From: Lampropedia aestuarii | Lineage (GTDB): Bacteria; Pseudomonadota; Gammaproteobacteria; Burkholderiales; Burkholderiaceae_C | Assembly: GCF_004803635.1 (NCBI RefSeq) | Contig: NZ_SSWX01000016.1 | Location: 1 to 64,000, forward strand | Direction of reading: 5' to 3' | DNA length: 64,000 bases | Part shown: piece by piece, positions 18,561-27,114 of the stretch | Layout of the letters: the number at the start of each line of letters is the position of its first letter | How positions within the stretch are numbered: the stretch's first letter is position 1 | Program-made: the position numbers and the translations under genes | The notes under the pieces: model-generated | Told to the model about the DNA's origin: nothing | Seen by the model: the letters and a program-made list of their open reading frames with translations, nothing else | Database searches by the model: none

Positions 18561-20306
18561 TTAGCCATCACGCAGCTTGGCCAATACCTTGTCAAACTCA
18601 GGCGTGCCTTGCACAACCTGCTGTGTGATTCGACCTGCTTCGATGACCAACAGGCGCTGCGCCAGTGCTGCTTCACGTTGCATATGCGTTGCAATGACGG
18701 CGGTTTTTCCCGTCAAGGTGTAGGCCAGCCGCTCAAGCACATCGCCAGCGGTGTCGGCATCCAAACCATCGGTGGGCTCATCGAGCAGCCAGAACTGCTG
18801 GTTGGCCAAAAACATGCGCGCCAGTGACAGGCGGCGGGCCTGGCCTTTGGACAGGCCCAGGCCACCTTCGCCCAGGCGCTCATCCAGGCCCAGCGGGCGG
18901 GCAGCGATGACGTCGCGCAGCCCGGCAGCCTCCAAGGCAGACCAGATATCGGCATCGCTCAGCGGCAATTGCTGCAGGTTCACATTGGCGCGCACGGTGT
19001 CATTGAACAGTGCGCTTTGCTGAGGCAAGGCCACGCTGGCGCTGCTGCGAACCTGGCCTTCGCTGGCTGCCAACTCGCCAGCCATCAACGCCAGCAGGCT
19101 GGATTTGCCGCTGCCGCTGGCCCCGACGATGGCAACGGTCTCGCCACGTGCAATATCAAAAGAGCAGTTGGCAATGCGCAACTCCTTGCGGCGGCTGCTG
19201 ACGCTGACACCACGCAGTTGTGCGGCTAAACCGGGCGCTGGCTCGGGCAGCGCAATGGCGTTGGTCGTCTGTGTAGACGAGAGTGGGGCTTGCAGGCGCC
19301 TGGCGGCCAGGAAGGTGTGGGCCCATTCCATCGCACCACGCCGCATCGCGGCAAACGGCTCCATGCCGGCCATCGCCATCAGAATGAAGAAGGCGGCGTT
19401 GGCCACGCCCATTTGGCCATTCAGTACCAGCCAAGCAGCCAGCAGGACGGCCGCGGCCATGCTCAGCGAATGCAGGGTTTGCCAGGCGGCCGCTGCCATG
19501 GCGTCGCGGCGCTGCAGGGCGACTTCCAAGTCGGCCACTTGCGCCTGTTTGGCATTGAGGCGCGCTTGCCAGGCAGGCAACTGCCCGGCCATGACCAATT
19601 CGGCTTGGCCGCCGGCAATGTCCAGTGCTTGCTGGCGCATTTGTTCGGCATGGCGCGATTGGGCCAGCGCCACTGCAGTGGTGGCGCGCACCAGCCACCA
19701 GACGATGCCAACGCCCCAGGCCATGAACCAGACAAATACCGCCAGACCCAGCCAGACATGGTGAAATGCCAGCCACAGGCTGATGAGGGCAGTGCTGAGC
19801 AAGGCGCTGCAGCTGGGCACCAGCAAACGCAGGTACAGGGCTTCGGCGGCATTCAGGTCGCGGGTCAAGCGCAGCAGCATGCGTGCCGGTTGCAAGTGCC
19901 ATTGTTCTGGCGCTTGGCCAGCAGGACGGCTGGCCAGGGCACGGAAGACGCGCTCACGCAGATCGACCAAGGCATTCAGCGCGGCAGAATGGGTCGTGAC
20001 GCGCTCGCCATAGCGCGATGCGGTGCGGCCCAGTGCCAGCAAGCGGATGCTGGCCGAAGGCGTAAATACATCAAAGGAAATCGCGCTGGTGGCAATCAGG
20101 CCGGCAATTGCCGTCGAGGTGATGAACCAGCCCGAAATGCCCAGCAACAAAGCCCCCATGACCACAGTCGCGCAGGCCAGTGCCATGCCCAGCAACATGC
20201 CTTGCAGGCGGTTGGCGCTGAGTGCTTGGAACAACAGTTTCAAGGCCTGCCACTGCGATTGGGTGCTGCGTGCGGCAGGCGCTGGAGTGGAATGCTTGGG
20301 CTTCAT
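18561..20306 (-). CDS. cydC: Heterodimeric ABC exporter CydC subunit
   Basis: A 581-residue half-transporter of the CydDC complex, which exports glutathione and cysteine to the periplasm and is needed for cytochrome bd assembly. Six transmembrane helices fill roughly residues 20-320. The ATPase domain follows, with Walker A GASGSGKSS, a modified signature GLSKGQARRLSLARM, and Walker B FWLLDEPTDGLD. Its start overlaps the cydD stop by four bases. It lies upstream of cydA in the same orientation, forming one operon. Confidence 0.93.
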   Translation of the reverse strand: MKPKHSTPAPAARSTQSQWQALKLLFQALSANRLQGMLLGMALACATVVMGALLLGISGWFITSTAIAGLIATSAISFDVFTPSASIRLLALGRTASRYGERVTTHSAALNALVDLRERVFRALASRPAGQAPEQWHLQPARMLLRLTRDLNAAEALYLRLLVPSCSALLSTALISLWLAFHHVWLGLAVFVWFMAWGVGIVWWLVRATTAVALAQSRHAEQMRQQALDIAGGQAELVMAGQLPAWQARLNAKQAQVADLEVALQRRDAMAAAAWQTLHSLSMAAAVLLAAWLVLNGQMGVANAAFFILMAMAGMEPFAAMRRGAMEWAHTFLAARRLQAPLSSTQTTNAIALPEPAPGLAAQLRGVSVSSRRKELRIANCSFDIARGETVAIVGASGSGKSSLLALMAGELAASEGQVRSSASVALPQQSALFNDTVRANVNLQQLPLSDADIWSALEAAGLRDVIAARPLGLDERLGEGGLGLSKGQARRLSLARMFLANQQFWLLDEPTDGLDADTAGDVLERLAYTLTGKTAVIATHMQREAALAQRLLVIEAGRITQQVVQGTPEFDKVLAKLRDG

Positions 20307-22078
20307 ACCAGCACCTCCTCAGGGTGCACCAGCCAGGTGGCGCCACCGTGGCCATCGAGTTGCAGCACATACGGCATGGCTGCGACCATGTCAGGGTCGT
20401 GGGTCACAACCAGCAAGGTTTTGTGCCGGGCGATTTGCACAATGGTGCGGATGACTTGTTGGGCGGTGCCGCTGTCCAGATGGGCGGTGGGCTCGTCCAG
20501 CAACAGCAATTGGGCTTCGGTATTCACGGCCAGACGTGCCAAGGCCAGGCGCAGGGCTTCACCCCCTGAAATGCCGCTGCCGCCTTCACCCAAGCGCAGA
20601 CCTTGGTGCTCGGTCGCGACATCGGCCAAGCCGACGCTGGCCAGTACGGCCTGGTCAGAGGCGCCCTGATGGGTATGGCTGCGGCCCAGGTGCAGGTTTT
20701 TGGCCAGCGAGCCGGTGAAGAATTGCGGGTTTTGGCCCATCCAGGCCATGCCTTGGCGTAGTTTGCTGGCATTGGCATCGTTCATGTGGTGTTGGTCAAT
20801 CACCACATGGCCGGAATCGAGGTCGATTAAGCCAGCGACCATTGCCAGCAGCATGCTTTTGCCGCAGCCACTGGGGCCGGTGATGGCGACGTGGGCACCA
20901 GCTGGAATGAACACATCGACGGGCGCAACCGCAGTTGCATGCGGGGGCGTATTGGCCTGCGTATCGCGCAGCTGGTGCAAGCGCGGACTGGCTTGCACCA
21001 GGGAAATGCTGGGGGCAGTATTCAGACTGACTGCGTCTGCCAGTGAGTGATCCCCCTGCATCTCCAATGGTTGCGTTTGTGGCAGCGAGGCCAGGCCGCC
21101 CAGCAAGTGGCGCATGCGTTGCATGGCGGCTTGGCCGTTGGCCTTGTCGTGCCAGACGGCAGACAGTTCCCGCAAGGGCTCAAAAAAGCTCGGTGCCAAC
21201 ATCAGGATGAACAAACCGCTTTGCAGCGTCAGCGGTGTGCCCCAGGAGCCAAAAGGCAACTCACCCAGTAAATGAAAGCCAATATAGACCGCAACCAGCG
21301 CAACGCCCAAGGCCGAGAACAGCTCCAGTACAGCTGACGAGAGCATCGCAATGCGCAGCACTTTCATGGTTTTGCCTGCCACTTCTTTGCCTTGGTGGCT
21401 CAGGCGTTGGGCAGTGGCATCGACTGCATGCATGGCACGCAAGGTGGGCAGGGCGCGCAAGCGCTCCAGCAATTGGCCGTGTAGAGAGCCCAGCGACTGC
21501 ATTTGCTCTTCGCTTACGGCTTGGGCACGCCAGCCAATAATGGCCATGAACAGCGGGATCAACGGGGCGGCCATCAGCAGCAATAGCGCGGCAATCCAGG
21601 AATGCCAGGCCACCACGATGGCAATGACGGGGGCGGCAATGACAACGCGCCATTGTGCGGCTTGGTAACGCGCCAACCAAGGCACGATGGCTTCGGCTTG
21701 CTCCATCCAGACGCTGGTGATTTCACCCGAAGTGGGGCGGCGTGCATCCAGTGGGGATGATTGGCGCAGTTGCTGCCCAAATTGCCCGCGCAATTGGCTC
21801 AGTACGCCGCGAGCGAATACGTAGCTGCGCTGCGTACCAAGGTATTCCAGGGCCGCTCTGGCCGCTCCCAGCAAGGCAATGGCTGCCACCCATTGAAGCA
21901 CCCAGACCATATCAATGGCCGGCGCAGTGACCAGCTCAGGGTTTTGTGTGGCCATCAATCTGGCAACAACACTGGCAATGCACCAAGTTTGGCCGATCCA
22001 TAGCAAAGACGCCACACCTTGTAAGGTATAGCTCCAGTGTCGGCTATGGCTGGGTGACTGGGTGCGTTGCGATTTCAT
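20303..22078 (-). CDS. cydD: Heterodimeric ABC exporter CydD subunit
   Basis: A 591-residue partner of CydC. The membrane domain covers about residues 15-320 (QRSYVFARGVLSQLRGQFG and TSGEITSVWMEQAEAIVPW are typical of CydD). The ATPase domain has Walker A GPSGCGKSM, signature GISGGEALRLALARL and Walker B LLLLDEPTAHLD. It is the first gene of the cydDCABX operon, with a perfect 18-bp palindrome 13 bases before its ATG. A linker near residues 360-380 is unusually long and low in complexity. Confidence 0.93.
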   Translation of the reverse strand: MKSQRTQSPSHSRHWSYTLQGVASLLWIGQTWCIASVVARLMATQNPELVTAPAIDMVWVLQWVAAIALLGAARAALEYLGTQRSYVFARGVLSQLRGQFGQQLRQSSPLDARRPTSGEITSVWMEQAEAIVPWLARYQAAQWRVVIAAPVIAIVVAWHSWIAALLLLMAAPLIPLFMAIIGWRAQAVSEEQMQSLGSLHGQLLERLRALPTLRAMHAVDATAQRLSHQGKEVAGKTMKVLRIAMLSSAVLELFSALGVALVAVYIGFHLLGELPFGSWGTPLTLQSGLFILMLAPSFFEPLRELSAVWHDKANGQAAMQRMRHLLGGLASLPQTQPLEMQGDHSLADAVSLNTAPSISLVQASPRLHQLRDTQANTPPHATAVAPVDVFIPAGAHVAITGPSGCGKSMLLAMVAGLIDLDSGHVVIDQHHMNDANASKLRQGMAWMGQNPQFFTGSLAKNLHLGRSHTHQGASDQAVLASVGLADVATEHQGLRLGEGGSGISGGEALRLALARLAVNTEAQLLLLDEPTAHLDSGTAQQVIRTIVQIARHKTLLVVTHDPDMVAAMPYVLQLDGHGGATWLVHPEEVLV

Positions 22079-22091
22079 ATGCCTATTGTAA

Positions 22092-22109
22092 TTTCAGTAA
22101 TTACTGAAA
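22092..22109. promoter_or_regulatory. Perfect 18-bp palindrome before the cyd operon
   Basis: TTTCAGTAA followed directly by TTACTGAAA makes a perfect dyad 13 bases upstream of the cydD ATG. Its position downstream of any likely promoter fits a repressor operator. The sequence does not match the FNR or ArcA patterns I know, and the cognate regulator is not encoded in this window. Confidence 0.6.
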
Positions 22110-22500
22110 ATTCAAATAACTTAAAAATTCTGCACGTTTTGTCGTGGCTTGGCTCAGTGCCTGAATGCATCACCGTGGCATAGATTGACTTTCCTTGTCA
22201 TTGCTTGTAACGGATGTAAAGGAAAATAGCTTAAGCAGTCCCAATGTACAAGACCAGCGGTAAAGGCTTGGCTGTTTTGCGCCACGGCAGTGCGTTTGGG
22301 GGCGTATTTTGAATAAATCATTTGGCGCTTGGCAATGAGTCATATAGAATGCTGGGTTTGCAGCGATTTTGTCCCGCGGCAAAAGCATTGAAGGCTTGGC
22401 AGTAGCTGGGTTTTTGGTGCAACGCACCGCCTAAGAGGCTCCATTTAAAGAAGAGCACCGACCGTGGTAGTAGGGCAAGTTTTTTGTTTTAGGAACACAC
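22110..22500. other. Intergenic region between cydD and rplM
   Basis: About 390 bases separating divergent operons. It holds the likely promoters of both. I see no gene, no clear ribosomal-protein leader fold and no repeat. Confidence 0.5.
22322..22350 (+). promoter_or_regulatory. Possible sigma-70 promoter of rplM-rpsI
   Basis: TTGGCG (22322-22327) and TAGAAT (22345-22350) are spaced 17 bases apart, upstream of rplM. This would give a leader of about 145 bases. Both boxes are imperfect. Confidence 0.35.
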
Positions 22501-22929
22501 ATGTCTACATTCAGCGCAAAACCCGCTGAGGTGCAACATGAGTGGTTTGTGATTGACGCCACCGACAAGGTGCTCGGCCGGGTAGCCAGCGAAGTTGCCC
22601 TCCGTCTGCGCGGCAAACATAAAGCCATTTATACACCTCACGTTGATACTGGCGATTTCATCGTCATCGTCAATGCATCCAAACTCCGCGTGACTGGCAA
22701 CAAGAACACTGACAAAGTGTACTACCGCCACACCGGCCACCCAGGTGGTATCCGCTCCATCAACTTCCGCGACATGCAAGCCAAGCACCCTGGCCGCGCA
22801 CTCGAGAAGGCTGTTAAAGGCATGCTGCCTAAAGGCCCACTCGGTTACGCCATGATCAAAAAGCTGAAGGTTTACGGCGGTGCAGAGCATCCGCACACAG
22901 CCCAACAGCCTAAAGTGCTGGACATCTAA
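22501..22929 (+). CDS. rplM: 50S ribosomal protein L13
   Basis: A 142-residue large-subunit protein, an early assembly protein that contacts 23S rRNA. Diagnostic text includes [44 protein letters not shown] and [20 protein letters not shown]. The length matches the family. It is followed after 11 bases by rpsI, the standard L13-S9 pair. Confidence 0.98.
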   Translation: MSTFSAKPAEVQHEWFVIDATDKVLGRVASEVALRLRGKHKAIYTPHVDTGDFIVIVNASKLRVTGNKNTDKVYYRHTGHPGGIRSINFRDMQAKHPGRALEKAVKGMLPKGPLGYAMIKKLKVYGGAEHPHTAQQPKVLDI

Positions 22930-22940
22930 GGAGCGACGAG

Positions 22941-23333
22941 ATGATTGGTGATTGGAACAATGGCACTGGCCGACGCAAATCCAGCGTTGCCCGTGTTTTC
23001 CTGAAAAAAGGCTCCGGCAAGATCGTCGTGAATGGCAAAGAGATTGAGGCTTACTTTGGCCGTCAAACTTCCATCATGATTTCTAAGCAGCCACTGGTGT
23101 TGACTAACCATGTCGAAACTTTCGACATCCAAGTCAACGTCCATGGCGGTGGTGAATCCGGCCAAGCCGGTGCCGTGCGTCACGGTATCACACGTGCTCT
23201 GATCGATTACGACGAAACACTGAAGTCAGCGCTGAGCGCAGCAGGCTACGTGACTCGCGATGCTCGTGAAGTTGAACGTAAAAAAGTCGGTTTGCATTCT
23301 GCTCGCCGCCGCAAACAGTTCTCCAAGCGTTAA
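22941..23333 (+). CDS. rpsI: 30S ribosomal protein S9
   Basis: A 130-residue small-subunit protein whose C-terminal tail reaches the P-site t[23 protein letters not shown] and the basic ending [12 protein letters not shown], with terminal Lys-Arg, are diagnostic. It is co-transcribed with rplM and followed by a strong terminator. Confidence 0.98.
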   Translation: MIGDWNNGTGRRKSSVARVFLKKGSGKIVVNGKEIEAYFGRQTSIMISKQPLVLTNHVETFDIQVNVHGGGESGQAGAVRHGITRALIDYDETLKSALSAAGYVTRDAREVERKKVGLHSARRRKQFSKR

Positions 23334-23354
23334 TCGCCTGCAGACTATTTGTCG

Positions 23355-23395
23355 AAAAAGCCTCCCATATCAGCCGATATGGGAGGCTTTTTTTT
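23355..23395 (+). terminator. Rho-independent terminator of rplM-rpsI
   Basis: A perfect 12-bp stem, GCCTCCCATATC and GATATGGGAGGC, encloses an AGCC tetraloop. It is preceded by five As and followed by eight Ts, starting about 20 bases after the rpsI stop. It would work in both directions. Confidence 0.92.
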
Positions 23396-23630
23396 ATGCC
23401 GTTGCACGCCTTGGGATCAGGCAGCTTAAACCCGCGGCGTACACCCCGTTGATTGCGTCAAACACAAGGGGCTATTTTTGGTGATTCAGGCCTTGCTACG
23501 CATGCTGGACATGCCGCCTCAGTGATGCTTGGCTGCTCGCTCAATACGCACTGGGCCTGCTGGCACACAGTGCGCATGAGTGCGCATGCAGCCGATAAAG
23601 CAGCTCTGCTGCCACTGGCAGTGCTGCGTT

Positions 23631-24461
23631 TTATGCACTCACTATCGTGCCATCAACTGATTCAGGCGCCTTCAAGGCCACGGCGGCTTCGGCTGTGAGC
23701 ATGCGGAAGGCCAGGGTTTCCTTCAAATACAGCTGTACCTTGTCTTTGTCATGGCTGGTGTAGCCAATACTCAGATCGCAGCCCAAATGCAACGCATAGT
23801 CGCCGCCGCGCAGGCTGACTATGCAGCCGCCTTCAATGGCCGACGACCAAAAAATCTCGCCATTGATCAGTTTTTGGATGTGGGCAATCACTGGGTAGCC
23901 CTGGTCGCTGCCCTCACTCAAGGCGGTGTATGCGTCTGAGCCCAGTACGACCGCGTACGGGCCATCGACACCTTCAAGGCGCAGTTGTTGGAGGGCTGCG
24001 GCAACGGCATCCGGATAGAGGCTGGTGTCTTTGCTCAGCTGCAAGCTTTTGTTCGATGAGCCATCGCGAATGCCTGTGATGCCGGCTGCTGCGTAACCAT
24101 CAAAAATGGTTGAGTCTTCAGCAAAGGCCATTTGCGTAGCCGCGTCTTTGGCGGGTTGCCAGTCGGAGTCTTCCGAGCCACGCTCGACATCGTCAATCTG
24201 CTCTCTGGACAGCTCAAATGGCACGCACAGCTCAACCAAAGGCAGCACTTCACGCTGCTTGGCGTGCACGCCTTTGATCGGGCTATCAATGCGAATTTGG
24301 TGGCCGGTGTTCACGCATGCATATTCATGGCCTGACGGGCCACGCAGATCGACTACGCGGCGTCCGGCAACCAGGCGCTTGAAAGTGCGCGCCACTTCTT
24401 CTTCAATTTCTTGCCAGGCGGCGTCAGAGATAGGAGCCAGTTCGCGGTGCAGGTTATTCAT
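23631..24461 (-). CDS. Family 1 encapsulin shell protein
   Basis: A 276-residue protein of the encapsulin (linocin M18-like) family, which has the HK97 phage-capsid fold and self-assembles into an icosahedral protein shell around cargo enzymes. Family features include the N-terminal LHRELAPISDAAWQEIEEE, RRVVDLRGPSGHEYACVNTG, ELCVPFELSREQIDDVERGSEDSDW and the C-terminal YLKETLAFRML. The start overlaps the stop of the DyP peroxidase gene by eight bases, so shell and cargo are translated together. The length suits a T=1 type shell, an inference from family members. No second cargo gene is adjacent. Confidence 0.93.
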   Translation of the reverse strand: MNNLHRELAPISDAAWQEIEEEVARTFKRLVAGRRVVDLRGPSGHEYACVNTGHQIRIDSPIKGVHAKQREVLPLVELCVPFELSREQIDDVERGSEDSDWQPAKDAATQMAFAEDSTIFDGYAAAGITGIRDGSSNKSLQLSKDTSLYPDAVAAALQQLRLEGVDGPYAVVLGSDAYTALSEGSDQGYPVIAHIQKLINGEIFWSSAIEGGCIVSLRGGDYALHLGCDLSIGYTSHDKDKVQLYLKETLAFRMLTAEAAVALKAPESVDGTIVSA

Positions 24462-25518
24462 GTTGTAGTGTTCCTTTCAGTGAACCAATATGGAGTGAGC
24501 CGGTGTGCTGGTTGGCATTGACTGCTGCTTGGGCCTTGGCATCCAGAGCATTGGCCTGAACTGCCGATCTGCTGCTGAGGGCCTGCAATAAGTTGTGTGA
24601 AGGCACGAAGAACAGGCCGCCGGTTACGGCGGTGCTGAAATCGAGCAGGCGGTCGTAATTGCCGGGCGGGTTGCCGACAAACATGTTTTCCATCATGCGC
24701 TCAATGGGGGTGGGTGAGCTGGCATACCCGATGAAATAGGTGCCAAACTCGCCAAATCCAGGTCTGCCAAATGGCATATTGCCGCGCACGATGTCAATTT
24801 CTTCGCCGTCCTCGTCTTCGATGACTGTCAACGCATTGTGCGCCCAACTGGGCTTGCTTGCATCATCGAGTTCGATATCAGACTGTTTGCTGCGGCCAAT
24901 GATGCGCTCTTGCATTTCGGTCGATAGCGCATTCCAGCCTTGCATGTCATGCAAGTATTTTTGGACGATCGCGTAGCTGCCGCCACTGAAGTTCTGGTCT
25001 TCCTGGCCAATCGCCGTGGCATCGACGGCATCTTGACCGACCGGATTTTCCGTGCCATCGACAAAGCCCAGGATGGCGCGCATGTCAAAGTTGCGAAAGC
25101 CATGCACTTCATCAACGGCCTCAAAGGCATCGCCCAGATCGCCAATCAGGCGCGTAGCCAACTCCACGCACATGTCCATGCGGCTGGCGCGCAGGTGCAG
25201 CAAGATATCACCAGGGGTGGCGACGGCACGGCGCTCGGCAGGGCCAAACTCGATGAACGGGTGTAGTAGCGCAGGTCGGGGTTGGCCAAAAATGCGATCC
25301 CAGGCCTCGGAGCCAAAGCCAACAATGCAGCTCAGCTGTGCCTCGGGCACCCGGTGTCCAACCGCTCGCACGGTGCCGGCATAGCCTTCGCACCATTGGC
25401 GCACCAGTGCATGGCTTTGCGCTGAGTCTTTGAGTGTGCCGACGATAAAAATAGCGGCGTTTTGCGCTGGTGCTGCTACCGGTTGTGGGGTTTGAGTAGG
25501 GAAGTGTTGCTCGCTCAT
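24454..25518 (-). CDS. Dye-decolourising peroxidase, encapsulin cargo
   Basis: A 354-residue haem peroxidase of the DyP family, type B. The distal aspartate is D154 in the GFVDGTENP motif. H227 (SWAHNAL) is the likely proximal haem ligand, and R245 (IVRGNMPFG) is the conserved distal arginine, the same spacing as in characterised bacterial DypB enzymes. Beyond the catalytic domain, a linker rich in Ala, Gln and Asn (about residues 315-338) leads to TGSLHIGSLKGT (339-350). This is a typical encapsulin cargo-loading peptide. The gene precedes and overlaps the shell gene. The physiological substrate of such encapsulated peroxidases is not settled, and oxidative-stress defence is the usual proposal. 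Confidence 0.94.
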   Translation of the reverse strand: MSEQHFPTQTPQPVAAPAQNAAIFIVGTLKDSAQSHALVRQWCEGYAGTVRAVGHRVPEAQLSCIVGFGSEAWDRIFGQPRPALLHPFIEFGPAERRAVATPGDILLHLRASRMDMCVELATRLIGDLGDAFEAVDEVHGFRNFDMRAILGFVDGTENPVGQDAVDATAIGQEDQNFSGGSYAIVQKYLHDMQGWNALSTEMQERIIGRSKQSDIELDDASKPSWAHNALTVIEDEDGEEIDIVRGNMPFGRPGFGEFGTYFIGYASSPTPIERMMENMFVGNPPGNYDRLLDFSTAVTGGLFFVPSHNLLQALSSRSAVQANALDAKAQAAVNANQHTGSLHIGSLKGTLQHE

Positions 25519-25534
25519 AGGATATGGATAGTCT

Positions 25535-25875
25535 AAGTCACAGTCTTTTTGGCCGTCGCGCCAGGCTCAACAAACGGCAGTGCGAGCCCATTATTGCCGC
25601 TTAACCAGTGGAATGAACCAAGCGGGCAGGGCCGCAATGCGTTTTTTTGTGCCTCAACGCAGCTGCGCGGAGATGTTGAACAGGCTTTGAGGGCAACGCA
25701 GCTGCACCAGGCCCAATAAAAGAATGGTGAATATTGCGTGCATTGGTATTCGATTGCCAGATTCTTTGTAAGAATACCCATGCTGGAGGCCTTGCGCCAA
25801 TAAGCCGATCAGCTTGTCTGTTTTTGGCTTTTGGTGCATCAGGCGCGGCTGCGCGGAGATGTTGAACGGCTCTTA
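25535..25875 (+). repeat. Degenerate members of the structured repeat family
   Basis: Two tandem pieces end in right-end signatures resembling the full repeats: 25656-25690 (CTGCGCGGAGATGTTGAACA, then GGCTTTGA) and 25841-25875 (same core, then GGCTCTTA). The first is preceded by GTTTTTTTGTGCC, like the right inner arm of the complete copies. A 7-bp GGTATTC/GAATACC hairpin lies in the second. This fills the 414-base gap between the divergent DyP and lipoprotein genes, where promoters for both must also lie. The left boundaries are uncertain. Confidence 0.6.
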
Positions 25876-25932
25876 GCGCCCGCTGCTCAGCTTATATATG
25901 GTGGATGATGGGCAATGCCCAAAAAAGGATGA

Positions 25933-26658
25933 ATGCTTATGACAACGCGATCAACTGGCCTATGCAATAAATGGACGATGCTGACCATGGCGGTGCTGCC
26001 ATTATTGGTGGCCTGCCAGTCTGTCCCAACGCAAGAAGCAGGACTGTCCAAGCAAGCCACGGCCGTGGCCTCGCAAGATGCGCCTGTGCCGGTATTGGGC
26101 AAGGATGCCAAGGGCCACAGCATTATTGCGTTCTTTGGCGCGCCAGACACGGATAGTGAAGGCAGCTTGTTCAAAGAGGCCCAGCAAGGTGGTTTCTACC
26201 GTGTGTATAAGGGCAAGAATGCTGCGGGCCAACTGCAGGTTCAGGACTTCTACCAGGCCAATGGCGCGCCCCAAACTTCGGTGTTTGTTGTCGATCCAGC
26301 GGCCAATGTGCTCGATTGGGCCGTGCTGCCGCAAGACGGCCAGATCACCTTCTACCGCCCCAATGGCGCAGTGCGCGGTGTGACTACCTACCAGCAAGGC
26401 AAGCTCGAAGGCAAGGACATTTACTACAACGCCGATGGCACTGAACGCTCGGTTTATACCTGGCGCAATGATTTGCTGGATGGGCCTTTCTTTGCCCAGT
26501 ACCCCGGCTCGCAAAGCCGGGTTGAGGGCGTGGCCAAAGACGACGCGATTGTCAGCATCAAGGCGTTTGACGACCGTGGCCAGCCATTGCCGCAAGAAGA
26601 TGCCGAGCGCATGCTCGAAGCCTCGATGATCTTCTGGTACGACGATATTTTCCAATAA
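25933..26658 (+). CDS. Predicted lipoprotein with MORN-like (YwqK-type) repeats
   Basis: A 241-residue protein with a lipoprotein signal peptide: a hydrophobic stretch ending LLVACQS, with cysteine 28 as the likely lipidation site. The mature part has several short repeats of the MORN/YwqK kind, such as GQITFYRPNGAVRGVTTYQQGKL and YYNADGTERSVYTWRNDLLDG. I do not recognise a specific function. Such repeats occur in membrane-associated scaffolds and in some immunity proteins. It stands alone, preceded by degenerate repeats and followed by repeat copy 2. A second in-frame ATG at 25939 is equally possible as the start. Confidence 0.7.
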   Translation: MLMTTRSTGLCNKWTMLTMAVLPLLVACQSVPTQEAGLSKQATAVASQDAPVPVLGKDAKGHSIIAFFGAPDTDSEGSLFKEAQQGGFYRVYKGKNAAGQLQVQDFYQANGAPQTSVFVVDPAANVLDWAVLPQDGQITFYRPNGAVRGVTTYQQGKLEGKDIYYNADGTERSVYTWRNDLLDGPFFAQYPGSQSRVEGVAKDDAIVSIKAFDDRGQPLPQEDAERMLEASMIFWYDDIFQ

Positions 26659-26747
26659 TCGCCAGCCTGTGTTGCCCAGCACAGCACACGCGCCTCCAGC
26701 AAGCATGTTTGCAAGTACGGAGCCGCTTTGACTGGTGCTGGTTGACG

Positions 26748-27032
26748 CTGAGAACGTGTTTCCGATCTTTTTACAGCCCGCGTTGGAGTCCAAAAGGATA
26801 CGATGCGCGGCAAAAACCGCAGTCGGGCTATCTGCCCGGCGGGGATTTTTAACAAAGCAGCGTGTCTTTTGGACTGCAACCCCCAATACCAAAAGGAGTT
26901 GCAAGGTACAAAAAAGCGCATTGCGGCGTTGCCCGTTTTGCTCATACAGATGTATGAGCGGCAACAGGCGCCTTGTACTGCCTCTTTTTTGTGCCTTGCG
27001 CGACTGCAAAAAGATCGTAAACACGTTCTGAG
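26748..27032 (+). repeat. Structured intergenic repeat, copy 2 (about 285 bp)
   Basis: The interior is nearly identical to copies 1 and 3, but the outer arms differ. Positions 26748-26776 and 27004-27032 still pair at 26 of 29 positions although both arms are largely different in sequence from the other copies. An inner arm pair also shows a coordinated change (GAGTCCAAAAG opposite CTTTTGGACT instead of the CCC/GGG version). About 12 extra bases lie between the first and second inner hairpins. It sits between the lipoprotein gene and dnaQ, about 90 bases after the former. Confidence 0.85.
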
Positions 27033-27114
27033 CGGCTTATCGCCATTGGTGCGCTGCTAGTGCGTGCCAATGGCGCGATTGTTAGTGATTGTTAGTTATT
27101 GACCAAGGGAAGTT

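Noticed and set aside
22092-22109. The cydD palindrome considered as an FNR/Anr box
   Set aside because: FNR sites follow TTGAT-N4-ATCAA. This dyad has TTTCAGTAA arms without a spacer and does not fit.
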